Of a DNA stretch of 64,000 bases, positions 11,983-21,901 are shown piece after piece (within the stretch, counting starts at the first letter, position 1; every line of letters starts with the position of its first letter). The position numbers and the translations under genes were made by a program. The notes under the pieces are model-generated. The model made no database searches, had not been told where the DNA came from, and worked only from the letters and a program-made list of their open reading frames with translations. This DNA is from Gordionus sp. m RMFG-2023 (lineage: Eukaryota > Nematomorpha > Gordioida > Chordodea > Parachordodidae). The stretch covers positions 10,673,882 to 10,737,881 of the forward strand of contig NC_088778.1 in assembly GCF_954871325.1 (NCBI RefSeq). The letters run 5' to 3'.

Positions 11983-12981
11983 ATGATGAAATACGTTGAG
12001 CACGATAAAGGGATGAAGTCGCACGTACATAGATATCAGTGGAAACCGAGATACGATAATTATGAAGATTCGAGACATACAAATAATTATGAACCAAGAT
12101 ATAGAAACAATTATAATCCTAGAGTTTATGATAATGATAGGGGGTATAATGGGCCAGGACCGTATAATAATTTTACAAGATTTAACAATAAAAATAATTA
12201 TAACTACGATAACTATAGATATAATAATAATGATAATTACAAATATAATGAAAATAATTATAGATATTATAGACATCAGAACGAATCGAGATACATACCT
12301 AGATACAATAATAATCAGAACAATAATCAGTCATACAACAACAGATTTGACGTAAATAGAATGGATGATGATGACAAGGCAAATGATGATTACAAAGTTA
12401 CGATATATCTTAATGATTTACCAATAGTCATGCAGATCAACACCGGGTCACGATTTTCGATATTGCCGATTAATATTGCTAGAAAGATAGGAATCAAAGT
12501 CTTGAATAAATCGGATACGAAACTGACTGGCTATGATGGGAAAAGATTAGAGGTGCTAGGAATCGTTAAAATAAAAGTGAGATATGAAGACAAAACTCAA
12601 AACTTAGATGCTTTTGTAGTCCAAAATGACAAAATTGCAATTCTGGGAAGGACGTGGATAAAAGTTTTTGGGAACATACTTAATAAAATTGTAAATATAA
12701 TCGAGGAAAATAGTAAAGTAGATAGTAAAAATTATGAAGGTGCATATTACAATAAAAAGCATGAAAATTATAATTATAAATATCATAATAATAAAAACTT
12801 GAATAAAATTGAATTATGTAAATTAATACCAAATGTTAAAAGAGAAATAAATTCTTATAAATTAGAAGAAATAAATCATTTGATAACAATTGAAGAAATA
12901 GTAGTTATTAAAAACAATAATGAAATAAAAATTGAAGAAAATATTAAAATAAAAAATTTTATAAACAATAAAAAATTTTAA
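11983..12981 (+). CDS. ORF of the nested LTR fossil, with aspartic-protease-like domain
   Basis: This open frame of 332 codons has a Tyr/Asn/Arg-rich, low-complexity N-terminal third. A retropepsin-like segment follows at about residues 135-230, with the family pattern of a TGS active-site loop, a middle hydrophobic strand and ILGRTWI near its end. The C-terminal part is Lys/Asn-rich. It belongs to the LTR element at 11077-14273 and is not a host gene. The long reading frames on the opposite strand here are shadows. Confidence 0.7.
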   Translation: MMKYVEHDKGMKSHVHRYQWKPRYDNYEDSRHTNNYEPRYRNNYNPRVYDNDRGYNGPGPYNNFTRFNNKNNYNYDNYRYNNNDNYKYNENNYRYYRHQNESRYIPRYNNNQNNNQSYNNRFDVNRMDDDDKANDDYKVTIYLNDLPIVMQINTGSRFSILPINIARKIGIKVLNKSDTKLTGYDGKRLEVLGIVKIKVRYEDKTQNLDAFVVQNDKIAILGRTWIKVFGNILNKIVNIIEENSKVDSKNYEGAYYNKKHENYNYKYHNNKNLNKIELCKLIPNVKREINSYKLEEINHLITIEEIVVIKNNNEIKIEENIKIKNFINNKKF

Positions 12982-13539
12982 AAAACTTTGGGAAAAAAAA
13001 TTAAAACAAAGGTGATTAAATATCGTGATGTTGAAAGAGAGATTAGGAGTACGATATGGAGATCGTATGTTGAAAATGGAAGGAGAAAGAGAAATTTTGT
13101 TATAAAGAACAAGTTGAAGAGTAATTATGATATAAAAAAAGTGTTTAAATTGAAAAATAAAAGAGTAAAATTTAAAAATAAAAATAATTAAATAATAAAT
13201 AAAAAATTATAATATAAAATGAGACAATTCCAAATATTCTATTATTATTCCAAATTATTATTCTTATTCTTATGAATGCTGATAAATTATTTATTCCATT
13301 ATCATCCAAAATTATTTTATTTGAGATATATTGATCATAATATATATTTACAAACATTGATAATAATGATAATAAATAACGAGATGAACAAGCTAGTGTG
13401 AAGATGATGTTCAAGCGAATGATTAGATGATAAGGATAACAAGCTAATGAAAAGATATGAATGAGGCTAAACAACAACAAAATATCAAATGAAAATTCTA
13501 CAAAGGAGAAAAAATTTTTAGAGGTGGAAGAAGTGAACA

Positions 13540-13640
13540 AGTTCAAGTTTAAGTTCAAAATTCGAAAATTCAAAGTCAAGTTCAAAATTCGAAAATTCAA
13601 AGTCAAAAGTTCAAAAATTCAAAGTCAAGTTCAAAAGCGA
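13540..13640. repeat. Short tandem repeats of TTCAAAATTCGAAAATTCAAAG type
   Basis: Three to four imperfect copies of a 20-25 base unit lie in the 3' part of the nested LTR fossil. Confidence 0.75.
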
Positions 13641-13968
13641 GAATATGACCTACGACATAGAAAATGATTGTTATAAATAAATAAAATTTTGTAAAAAAAT
13701 ATATATATATAATTTTGAAAGAGAAATGGGATGATCAATACAAACAGCAAATCAACAAGCAATGTTCAACCAACAACGTTTCAACAATGATGTTCAACCA
13801 ACGATGTTTCATGATGTTCGATAATCGATTCAACAAACGATAATCAGATGGTCAAACAAACAATCTAAAGATATACGAACAATTGACTAATGGAGCAATT
13901 GAGAAACGAATGACTGGAAGTGAAGATAAGTAACTGAGGAAAGAAGACATAAAAAGGGGGGGGGGAAA

Positions 13969-14273
13969 TGTTAATATATAATTTGAATATTTTTTACTTT
14001 GTACCTTATGACCTTTTGTAAAAATCTTTTCTTTTTTTTGATGACCTATAATTTGAATATTTTTTATTTTAACCTTTTGTAAAAATTTTTTCTTTTTTTA
14101 ATGACCTTTTAAATTATATTAATGTTAATATGTAAATAATAATATATATATATAGCTGTAAAAATTGTAAAGATCTTGAAGTAGTAATTTTTATAAAATT
14201 AAAAGATAAATTAAATAAGATATTAAAATATATTTTTTTGGTTTCTCTTTACCTGCCTTCCCAGAAAATATCA
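13969..14273 (+). repeat. 3' LTR of the nested element
   Basis: It begins TGTTAATATATAATTTG right after a G-run purine tract, ends CA, and is followed by the target duplication GTTGC. Confidence 0.88.
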
Positions 14274-14505
14274 GTTGCATTCAATTGACTATTGAAATTA
14301 TCTTTACTAATAGGTTTCAAATCGCAAACCGTACTTTCCCATAATCGTATAAGTTTTGCCAATTCCTCGAGTTGATGTTTCATATTTTCAAATGTATTTA
14401 TTCTCGTCTTTAAATTACACAAATAATCAAATAAGCGGGAACAACCCCCTTTAAGTTTTTCATCGACTTGATAATCGGTTAAACGCCCCAATCTTTCTTC
14501 CCAAA

Positions 14506-15308
14506 TTATATATATAACCTTGGCATTAAATTTTCGCCCGGGGACTCCCTGGGCTTTATATGGTCATTGTGTCTCATCACAGTATCTCCCATTTTCAGCT
14601 GCACCAAATTTAACTTCGAGCCTCTATTCTCCCCGATAATTCCCTTGGCCCACTTCTTGCCACTCCCATCCCATAGGCGGGTCCACACCTTTTTCCCTAC
14701 ACCGAATTTAATCTCCGGGTCTTCTCGAACTACATTCTCCTGGTTCTTTACTTTCAAAAAATCCGATGGAACCCTTGTCCTCTTACCAAGAAACAATTCC
14801 GTAGGGGTCATCCCCTCTCGATTTCGAGAGATTGACGAGCTAATCACCCATCCTTATAATTTACCGATTTCCTTATCCAATTCTTCACAACGACCACCAT
14901 CCTCTTAGCTTGTCCATTTGAGCTGGGTTGATACGGCGGCGTAAGAATATTCTGGGCCTGTGACTCAGCCCAAAACTGTTTAAACTCATCACTTACGAAG
15001 GCTGGACCCCCATCAGACACTATTGTGTCTGGCAAACTGAATCGGGCATATAATTCCTGTAATTTCCTAATAACTATCTTAGTGGTATAACCATTAACCT
15101 CTGCATATTCTACCCATTTTGAATACGAATCTACCACTAAAAAATATGACTTTTTATTAAGATCAAAATAATCGAAGTGGAGACGCTCCCGCGGTTTCTT
15201 TGATCGGGGCCAAATTTGACCTACCTCTTTACGGGGCATAGGTGCACAGGTATTACAAGGAACGCATTTCCTCGTAATCCTTTCAATATCATTGCCTATA
15301 CCAGGCAA
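14506..15308 (-). pseudogene. Integrase region of the Ty3-type fossil
   Basis: The minus strand shows CVPCNTC (zinc-binding half), HFDYFDL and VVDSYSKWVE (first core part), IVSDGGPAFVSDEF (second core part), QPSSNGQAKR, and a C-terminal module with VGKKVWTRLWDG and VMRHNDHIKPR. This is the usual Ty3-class order. The copy is broken. Confidence 0.8.
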
Positions 15309-15471
15309 CTATACATATTCACGAGCCCAAGATTTTATTTTATCCCGACCTTGATGTCCAGCATGTAATAATTTTACTACGTAATTTACAAGGAATTACA
15401 TCTCGATTTCCTTTCATTAAACAATCATCTACTACGGACATTCATTTTCAATTTTTCTAAAACTTTTACCA

Positions 15472-16180
15472 TTATTTCCCCAAGGTTATTTTTCTGTTAA
15501 AAATAATTTTACCTGACTCATCTTTATCTTTCATACTGAATTTAAGGTCTTCCCAATTGGTAGGACCCACTTTGAGCATATGCGAAAGCGAGAAAAGCAA
15601 GGCTTTCTCATTATCTCTGACCTTATTTTGATCCAATTCACAACTTTCCTCAACCGACCCTAATCGGGACAAAATATCAGGCAAACAATTCTCTTTGCCT
15701 CGACGATATCTAATCTCCACGTTAAAGCTGCCCACCAACAACAACCAACGTTGTAATCGTGGAGACATCATCAACTCTTATCCTTCCTGAACAAGTGAAT
15801 CAAGGGCTTATGATCGGTATAAATCACAAATTTTTTCCCAATCAGATATTCCCTACGCTTGGTTAAACCAAAAATGACCGCTAAAGCCTCCTGTTCAATA
15901 ACAGAATACCGGGTCTCCACCTCACGAAAAACTCGCGAGAAAAATATAATGGGTCTCTCTAAGCCCTCTATTAAATGTAACAACGCCCTACCAACCCCTT
16001 TATTCGAGGCATCCACCGCCATAATTATTTTCAAATCGTTGTTAAACACCCCAAAATCGGTTCTTTTCCCATTTTTTCCTTTAAAATTTCAAAAGCTGTT
16101 TGCTGTTCACTTGTCCACTCAAAATGACCTCCTTTCTTTAATAAATCATATAAAACCTCCCTTTCATGGGAATTAAGGGG
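15472..16180 (-). pseudogene. Reverse transcriptase end and RNase H region of the Ty3-type fossil
   Basis: The minus strand shows VDASNKGVGRALLH, IIFFSRVF, YSVIEQEALAVIF and VIYTDHKPL, the RNase H pattern of Ty3-type polymerases, then PRLQRWLLLVGSF and YRRGKENCLPDILSR. Upstream reverse transcriptase sequence is short and the copy is broken. Confidence 0.8.
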
Positions 16181-16309
16181 ATGACTGCCCCTTTTCTTTT
16201 TATCACTACCATTATCACAATTTACATTATCATATGTTTGGTTATAAAAATTTTTACGATTCCTCGGTCCCCCGACCCCTATATGATTAACTCTGCAATC
16301 ATATAGTCA

Positions 16310-17028
16310 ATGAAAATTTTGAGACATTTCAATACAGTTCATGGCCACATGTCCCGGCCTTTGACACTTAAAACATAATCGAAACCTGTCCACACTGACC
16401 ATTTTTACATTCGCATTTCCTACTTCAGATCTTTTTAACGGAAATCCCTCTTTAAACCTCTGTTATGGGACCACGCAGGTATCTCTCTTGTGTCCCCTCC
16501 AACCACAACGGTTGCAAATAATAATTTCCCCACATTTTTTATTCCCTGAAAAGCCATTATTTTTTTTGTAATCATTCCCTTTATTGCTATCATATTTTGG
16601 CCATATGTATGGCACTTCACTGGATTTTTGCTCACCCTCATCAACGCATTGATGATTTCCTTCATTTCCCTCACTTCCTGGAGAATCCTACCTGACCTTT
16701 CCAAACCATTCCCAGCCTTGATTTAGTCTAAAACATCTTTTAGATTACTCTCCAAGTCTGCTATTTTCTTTACCTAAACACCCGACACCAAAATGTCCTT
16801 CTTCAAATTACAATATATTTCTGCCAGTACCGCGGTACCTCTTTTTTTCAAAAATTTTAATATAATTATCAATACATACATTATTACCAATATTCCAATG
16901 GTAATCAAATGCTTACCTAAATCCAATTCATTAAAGTTTTTATACAAAACTTTATAACCCAAATCCTTATATAAGAAAGTTTTATCACCAAAACTATGCT
17001 CCCCACCATGCCTAAAAAAATAAACCAT
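16310..17028 (-). pseudogene. Leading (gag-side) region of the Ty3-type fossil
   Basis: The minus strand contains a CCHC zinc-knuckle pattern (CFKCQRPGHVAMNC, near 16320-16380) and a second knuckle-like trace nearby. Further right, a frame ending near 16774 has one hydrophobic stretch (LITIGILVIMYVLIIIL). The region is broken and its exact parts are unclear. Confidence 0.55.
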
Positions 17029-17121
17029 TTGGTCATAAATTTTTAATTAATATCGTGACCCAATTAAACAAAATCATTTAAATACTTATATGGAAATAAG
17101 AATATACGGGTATTATTACCA

Positions 17122-17263
17122 AAAAAAAAATCACGATAAAATATGTATCTAAGATTACTAATTCTTTTGAATTTCATTTAAAAAAAATAAAATCCGATCA
17201 CATGTTATCTAAATTTAATTATTATCCAATCGACCTTGTTTAAGTCGGTTGATTGGCATTACA
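17122..17263 (-). repeat. 5' LTR of the minus-strand Ty3-type fossil
   Basis: It pairs with 9309-9438. On the minus strand it starts TGTAATGCCAATC. TGGTAATAATACCCG, next to its inner end on the minus strand, is a primer-site candidate. Confidence 0.65.
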
Positions 17264-18480
17264 TAATAATAATATATCAAGATACATCAAGATACGACAC
17301 CTAATATTGGAAGAAAGTTGATCATGAGATCAAAAATTTAGACTATTAACCGGATGACTAAAAAACATCGCGTTTTGAAATCTTTATAACTCGGAAAGGT
17401 GTCATTCGTTCTTTTAATGAAATCTCCTATTTTATTGTGTGTCTTAATACTCTCAAATATTCTAAATTTTATAAAGTCGAAAATTTAGTCGGAACCTCAT
17501 CTTTTAAAAATTTCTCCTAAATCATAAACTATAACACAAAATATTTCGGTATTATCAAACAAGTCTCATTATTAAATGCCACTAACAATATAAATATACG
17601 ATAATTTTGTAAATTATTTTATAATGATACAATTATGCCATGAGAAGAAAAATATCGAATGAAGTTTAATTCCTGAATTCTCTAGGAAAAAGTGGAACAT
17701 TCATCGAGTTCAAAAAGCTTTAAAGAGACCCCATACGGGTTCCATAAACTGAAAAATTATCAAGTAATAGGCTACAATCTTTTGAATCTTACAAACTTGA
17801 AAGAGAAATTGGTAAAATATGGCCATTAATTTAGCAAGAAATAATCAAATTGGCGTTTATTGTTAGGTGTTATACAAGAAAAAAAAAGGATAGATTAAAT
17901 ATATTTATTATTTTAATAATTTATGGATCTCAAAATAAACTTTGTGTTTTGCATTATAATTTATAATTACGAAAAAAATTTGAAAAAAAAGGCGGGCGCC
18001 CGGCTATTGATCAATATAATGGGAACACGTCTAGCCCAATTTTGAATAAATAAAAGTAAATGATGGTCTTTGTCAAATATTAGTATTTAAAATTTTCTAA
18101 AAAACGACTTAACCTAATTATTAACAAAAATTGAGGATACTAAATTCCATATATTTTTTAATAAAATATGTGATTTCATAAATAGCAAATGACGTGTTTT
18201 AGAGTTATAAAAAATTTTAAAACGTAACGTTAAATAAATATAAAAACGTCAACTAGGCTGGTTCGGGTTTTTTGAAAAGGTCTGAACTTGCTAAATGAGT
18301 TACAATATAATTAAAGAGTCTAAAGAATTTCCTTAAAGAAAAAGAAATCTGGTGGAAAAATATTTCGGTCAGGAACTTCCAAAAAGTAACAAATTTATGG
18401 TTTGCGATAATGATGAACTTTATTAGAACGTAAGTGGATAAGTAGCAAAATATATTAATTATATCAACCATTTGTCAAAT
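17264..18480. other. AT-rich spacer, no gene recognised
   Basis: There is a small GC-rich palindrome GGCGGGCGCCCGGC at 17990-18003. A minus-strand frame at 18253-18471 is open for 72 codons and includes VTFWKFLTEIFF, but has no convincing homology. Confidence 0.5.
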
Positions 18481-18549
18481 ATAAATCACTATTGCATATG
18501 TGATAATGCTTTTGCTGTAATGCATTCGCTATAATGCATTTGCTATATT
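18481..18549. repeat. 14-bp minisatellite, left part
   Basis: Imperfect repeats of the type TGCATTCGCTATAA continue at 21345 on the other side of the hAT element. Confidence 0.8.
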
Positions 18550-21344
18550 TAGACATGTGCACTGACAGCATTTTCGGCGGCGGCGTTTCTTTTTTAAAAT
18601 GATTGATCGGCTGGCGGCGGCGAATCAATTTAGACGCCGCCACAAAAATCGGCGGCTGCGCCTAATATTTTTCTATTAAATTTTTTTAATTATATTTATA
18701 AATTCATTGGAAACCCTTTTAAAATAAAATTTATACTTTATTATGTTTATAACTATAATTTAATGATTTTATTAAGTTATAAATATCATGAATAAATATT
18801 ATTTTATTAAGATTTAAAGGATATAATAATGATCTTTTAGAGTTCAGAGTGAGCCCAGCAAATACACGCTCGCTGGGTGTGCTCGTAGCTGGAATGCACA
18901 GCACCTTTCTACCTAATATTGAGTTTAGGAAGATCCAATGCTCTTATCTTCCAAAAATCGAAGTCATCTTTTATCTCCAAATTATAAGGCGAAAATAATG
19001 AATAACACTCTTTTTCTAAACTAGTTAAATAGTGTTGTTGTTCCAGGTTATTGTTTTGAATAAATGAATGTTTCGTAGCCAATGACTTAAGATAATCGAG
19101 TTTTGAAGCAACTTCCGTCGTTTCATATTCGTTTAATTCGTCCGTGTAAGGCCGTAGAGAGGTAGCGTTTTGACATAAAAATTCAACCGGAGTAATATTT
19201 TTTCCTTTAAATATTCATTTACTATGTTTATTGATTGAAAACAAGGATCCAAAAGTGCTCCTAACACCTAAGTAAATTAAGAAAAGAAAGAGAAATAATA
19301 TATAAAAATAATTTATGTATTTTAAAATAGTACCTGAAGATCGGTTATTGGAAATCTATGATCAAATTTAGTAAGCATATTTTGTTTAAGGCTATGGGAG
19401 GACTATCATATTAATTTCACTACGAAATAATAAGGATAATTTATAGTTACTCCTTTTTGGACAGATAAAAATTCAACAGTTTTTTTTGGAGGTTTTAAGA
19501 AAATTTAAAAGTTCATGCACCAACTATACCAACGGGCACATTTAATTTTAAGGTTTTTTGTTTTTTCTCATATGATTTTTGATTTACACTATCATCACAA
19601 AACCCAAACGATCTTCATAAAAAGAATCATTATCATCCAAATCTAAAATATCCGATATATATGATATCGATTCAAAACATTTTCTATTTTCTATATCGTT
19701 TATTTATTCAAAATCCACTGTTTTGAATCTTAAGGCAACTATAACTTCTTTCACTTTTTAATGAGATTTTCTATTTTATTAACTTTTTTTTATTCCATCG
19801 ACTGTCACTAGATTATGTAATCCATTCCCCAAACATAAATTATGGTCATATTCTCCTAGACGAACACTTTTCTTTATATTGGGTCCTGCATCCGTAACCA
19901 TTTGAATTTTCTTGGACCCTAAATCAAATTCATTTTCAACTTTTTCTATTTCGGAAAGAATAGTTTCAGCGGTATGTTTTTGAGTGACATGATGTGTCGC
20001 CAATGTATAAAATACAATATTAAAATTATTATCTATTTCGTGAAATGTAAAGGTGATATAATTTCGCCGTCTATATTTGTCGGTCAACATATCAAAAGTT
20101 ATAGCACAAAATTTAGGACCTATATTATGTTGGCATATGTATGCTTTCATTGATAAATACACATCATCTAATCCACTCCGGATAAGTGTAATTCTATATG
20201 ATAATTCTTTGGCATCTGAAATAATGTTATATTTCCATATAATAAAAAGTTAATAATAAAAATATTATGTCGTAAAAAATTCTAAATGTGGGATGTTATA
20301 AAATAATTAAATATATTAATAGTTATAATAAAAATTAAGATTGCCCTTGCCCTATAAAAAATTATAATGATTTTACAAATAACCTTTAGAAAATCTTGCA
20401 TTCCAATATTATTTATAGAAGAGAATGACATTAAATCCTTGCAACACATGAGAACATAATTTTTACCAGAATCCATTTTAGGATCAGTTGTATCTTATGG
20501 GTTTGAAAAATAACTTTAAATTTTGTTTAGGTATTTCTTCTTTACATGATAAATCATGTTTGTCAAGTAAATGTTTTATTATATTTGATGTGCTGATATT
20601 TTTTGAAAAAGATTTGATTGGATAACTAATTAAAATAATTACTTTTAAATATCAAAAAATTTACTCTATAATTATTTTCATCCTCACCATCTTTATCAAG
20701 TGCTATTTGCAAGCATATATTACAAAAGACTTTATCTGTAGTAACATTGGTACTCTTATTATTTGTGTCAATTTTTAATATTAAGGATCCAAAATGTTTC
20801 CAAGCAAAAGAAGGCTTTGCTTGCAAGGATATACTATATTTTGTTACAAAGTATTGCAATGCTGCATCCATTATAATTGTTTTAGTCCTGGTTTTTTTAT
20901 ATATGTTATAATGGCAACAAAATAAAAATCATTAATTAAAATTCCTATTATGATAAAAAATAAATTTTATATAACGAGTTGTAAATTATTTGAAGCATCA
21001 AAAATTAAAAGAATAAAATATAGAATTACCTTTTCAAATTTAATGTCCTAATCTTATTTTATCTAGCAAGTTGGTCACAAACCTGCCCAAAGTGAGCGAA
21101 TATGGAAATCTATAGCAAATAATATTTATTAAAAATCGCATTTTTTAATAATTCAAAAAATAATTAATATTTTTCTTCTAATTACAATTCATAAATAACA
21201 TAAAAATAAATTAATAATGAAAAATATGTATCACGCGGCCACGCCGTCGAATTTTTACATCGGCGGCGGCATGTTGAGCGCCGACACTTTTTTGGCGTGC
21301 GGCGTCGGCGTGGTCAGAATCACCGGCGGTGGCGCACATGTCTA
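18550..21344 (-). mobile_element. hAT transposon with intact ends and 8-bp target duplication
   Basis: The ends are TAGACATGTGC and GCACATGTCTA, with direct repeats GCTATATT at 18542-18549 and 21345-21352. The GC-rich subterminal regions (CGGCGGCGGC) stand out from the AT-rich surroundings. The minus strand encodes a hAT transposase in order: a BED-type zinc finger (20626-20871, with FAWKHFGSL and FCNICLQ), the core with DMLTDKYRRRNYITF and MVTDAGPN (19779-20162), and a C-terminal hATC dimerisation motif, CIPATSTPSERVF (about 18850-18895). The transposase is interrupted by several stops and frame changes, so this copy is dead. The intact target duplication says insertion was not very old. Confidence 0.95.
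19779..20162 (-). pseudogene. hAT transposase core fragment
   Basis: This 127-codon open piece has ITFDMLTDKYRRRNYI, HVTQKHTAETI and VTDAGPNIKKSVR followed by HNLCLGNGLHNLV. The second catalytic Asp (VTDAG) and the CAH/LHN region of hAT transposases are recognisable. It belongs to the element at 18550-21344; downstream pieces are in other frames. Confidence 0.8.
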
Positions 21345-21665
21345 GCTATATTGCATTCATGTTATCGCATTTATAATGCATTCGCGATAATACATTCACT
21401 CGCAATTATAATTTTGCTGCAATGCATTCGCGATAATAATTTAGCGGTAATGCATTCGCTCTAACGCATTCGCGCTAATACATTCGATATGATGCATTCG
21501 CGGTAATGTCTTCGCTCTAATACATTGGCTATGATGCATTTGCGATAATACATTCGCTGTAATGCATACGCGATAATGTTATCGTGATAATGTATTCGCG
21601 ATACTGTTTTCGCTATGATGCATTCGCTTATAATATCTTTTCGTGGTAATAAACATTCGCGTGCA
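21345..21665. repeat. 14-bp minisatellite, right part
   Basis: About 20 imperfect copies of a 14-base unit, consensus near TAATGCATTCGCGA, cover 21345-21665. It continues the array left of 18550. Confidence 0.88.
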
Positions 21666-21700
21666 TTTCGCGGAAAAAATTTGGCGGTATTGACGTGATA

Positions 21701-21901
21701 TAGTGTTGATAATTAAAAACGGCTAACTCAATATTTCATCCATAATACTATTGCGCAAGCCTGAAGATTTTGTATGTAGAAGGAACAGAGGTTTGGGCAT
21801 CTAGTAGCCAAATCTCGAGGCTTAGGCAATATTTTTTCTGGCTAAAATATTGAGTTAGTCGTTTTTAAAAATCGGCTCAAAACGAGTCATTAACAACACT
21901 A
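21701..21901. mobile_element. 201-bp MITE of the TAGTGTTG family
   Basis: The inverted ends are TAGTGTTGATAATTAAAAAC and ...CATTAACAACACTA, with inner arms AACGGCTAACTCAATATTT and AATATTGAGTTAGTCGTT. The flanks ACGTGATA and ACGTAATA match at 7 of 8 positions. No coding sequence. Confidence 0.85.

Larger units (their letters stand above)
11077..14273 (+). mobile_element. LTR retrotransposon fossil nested in the Ty3-type fossil
   Basis: The left LTR 11077-11747 and right LTR 13969-14273 both start TGTTAATATATAATTTG and end CCAGAAAATATCA. Five-base target duplications GTTGC flank the whole element (11072-11076 and 14274-14278). A purine tract of A and G (13951-13968) precedes the right LTR, and TGGTGGCAGAG follows the left one as a primer-site candidate. 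The LTRs differ in length because the left one contains a LINE-like insert (11340-11706). The interior has one long ORF with a protease-like domain and no recognised reverse transcriptase, so it looks non-autonomous. It looks broken; the similar LTRs and intact target duplication suggest it is younger than its host element. Confidence 0.88.
9309..17263 (-). mobile_element. Minus-strand Ty3-type LTR retrotransposon fossil
   Basis: Direct repeats of about 130-140 bp at 9309-9438 and 17122-17263, both ending ...GATTGGCATTACA on the plus strand, bracket a minus-strand element. Its parts in minus order are: a leading region with CCHC zinc-knuckle traces (about 16310-16700), a reverse transcriptase/RNase H region (15472-16180), an integrase region (14506-15308), and a further coding-like region ending in a CCHC knuckle (9554-10112). 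The element is broken in many places (roughly ten or more). It was later entered by the LTR element at 11077-14273. Without that insertion it would be about 4.75 kb. A pyrimidine-rich CCACCCCTTTAT next to 9438 is the likely polypurine tract seen from the plus strand. I did not resolve its own target duplication. Confidence 0.8.

Noticed and set aside
11977-12276. Long minus-strand frame rich in Ile, opposite the Tyr/Asn ORF
   Set aside because: It is the mirror of AAT/TAT-rich codons in the plus-strand ORF; low complexity with no family pattern.
18253-18471. Minus-strand frame (VTFWKFLTEIFF, ending KKPEPA) as the last THADA exon
   Set aside because: There is a faint resemblance to a late THADA segment, but it is too weak, and phase with exon j could not be shown.
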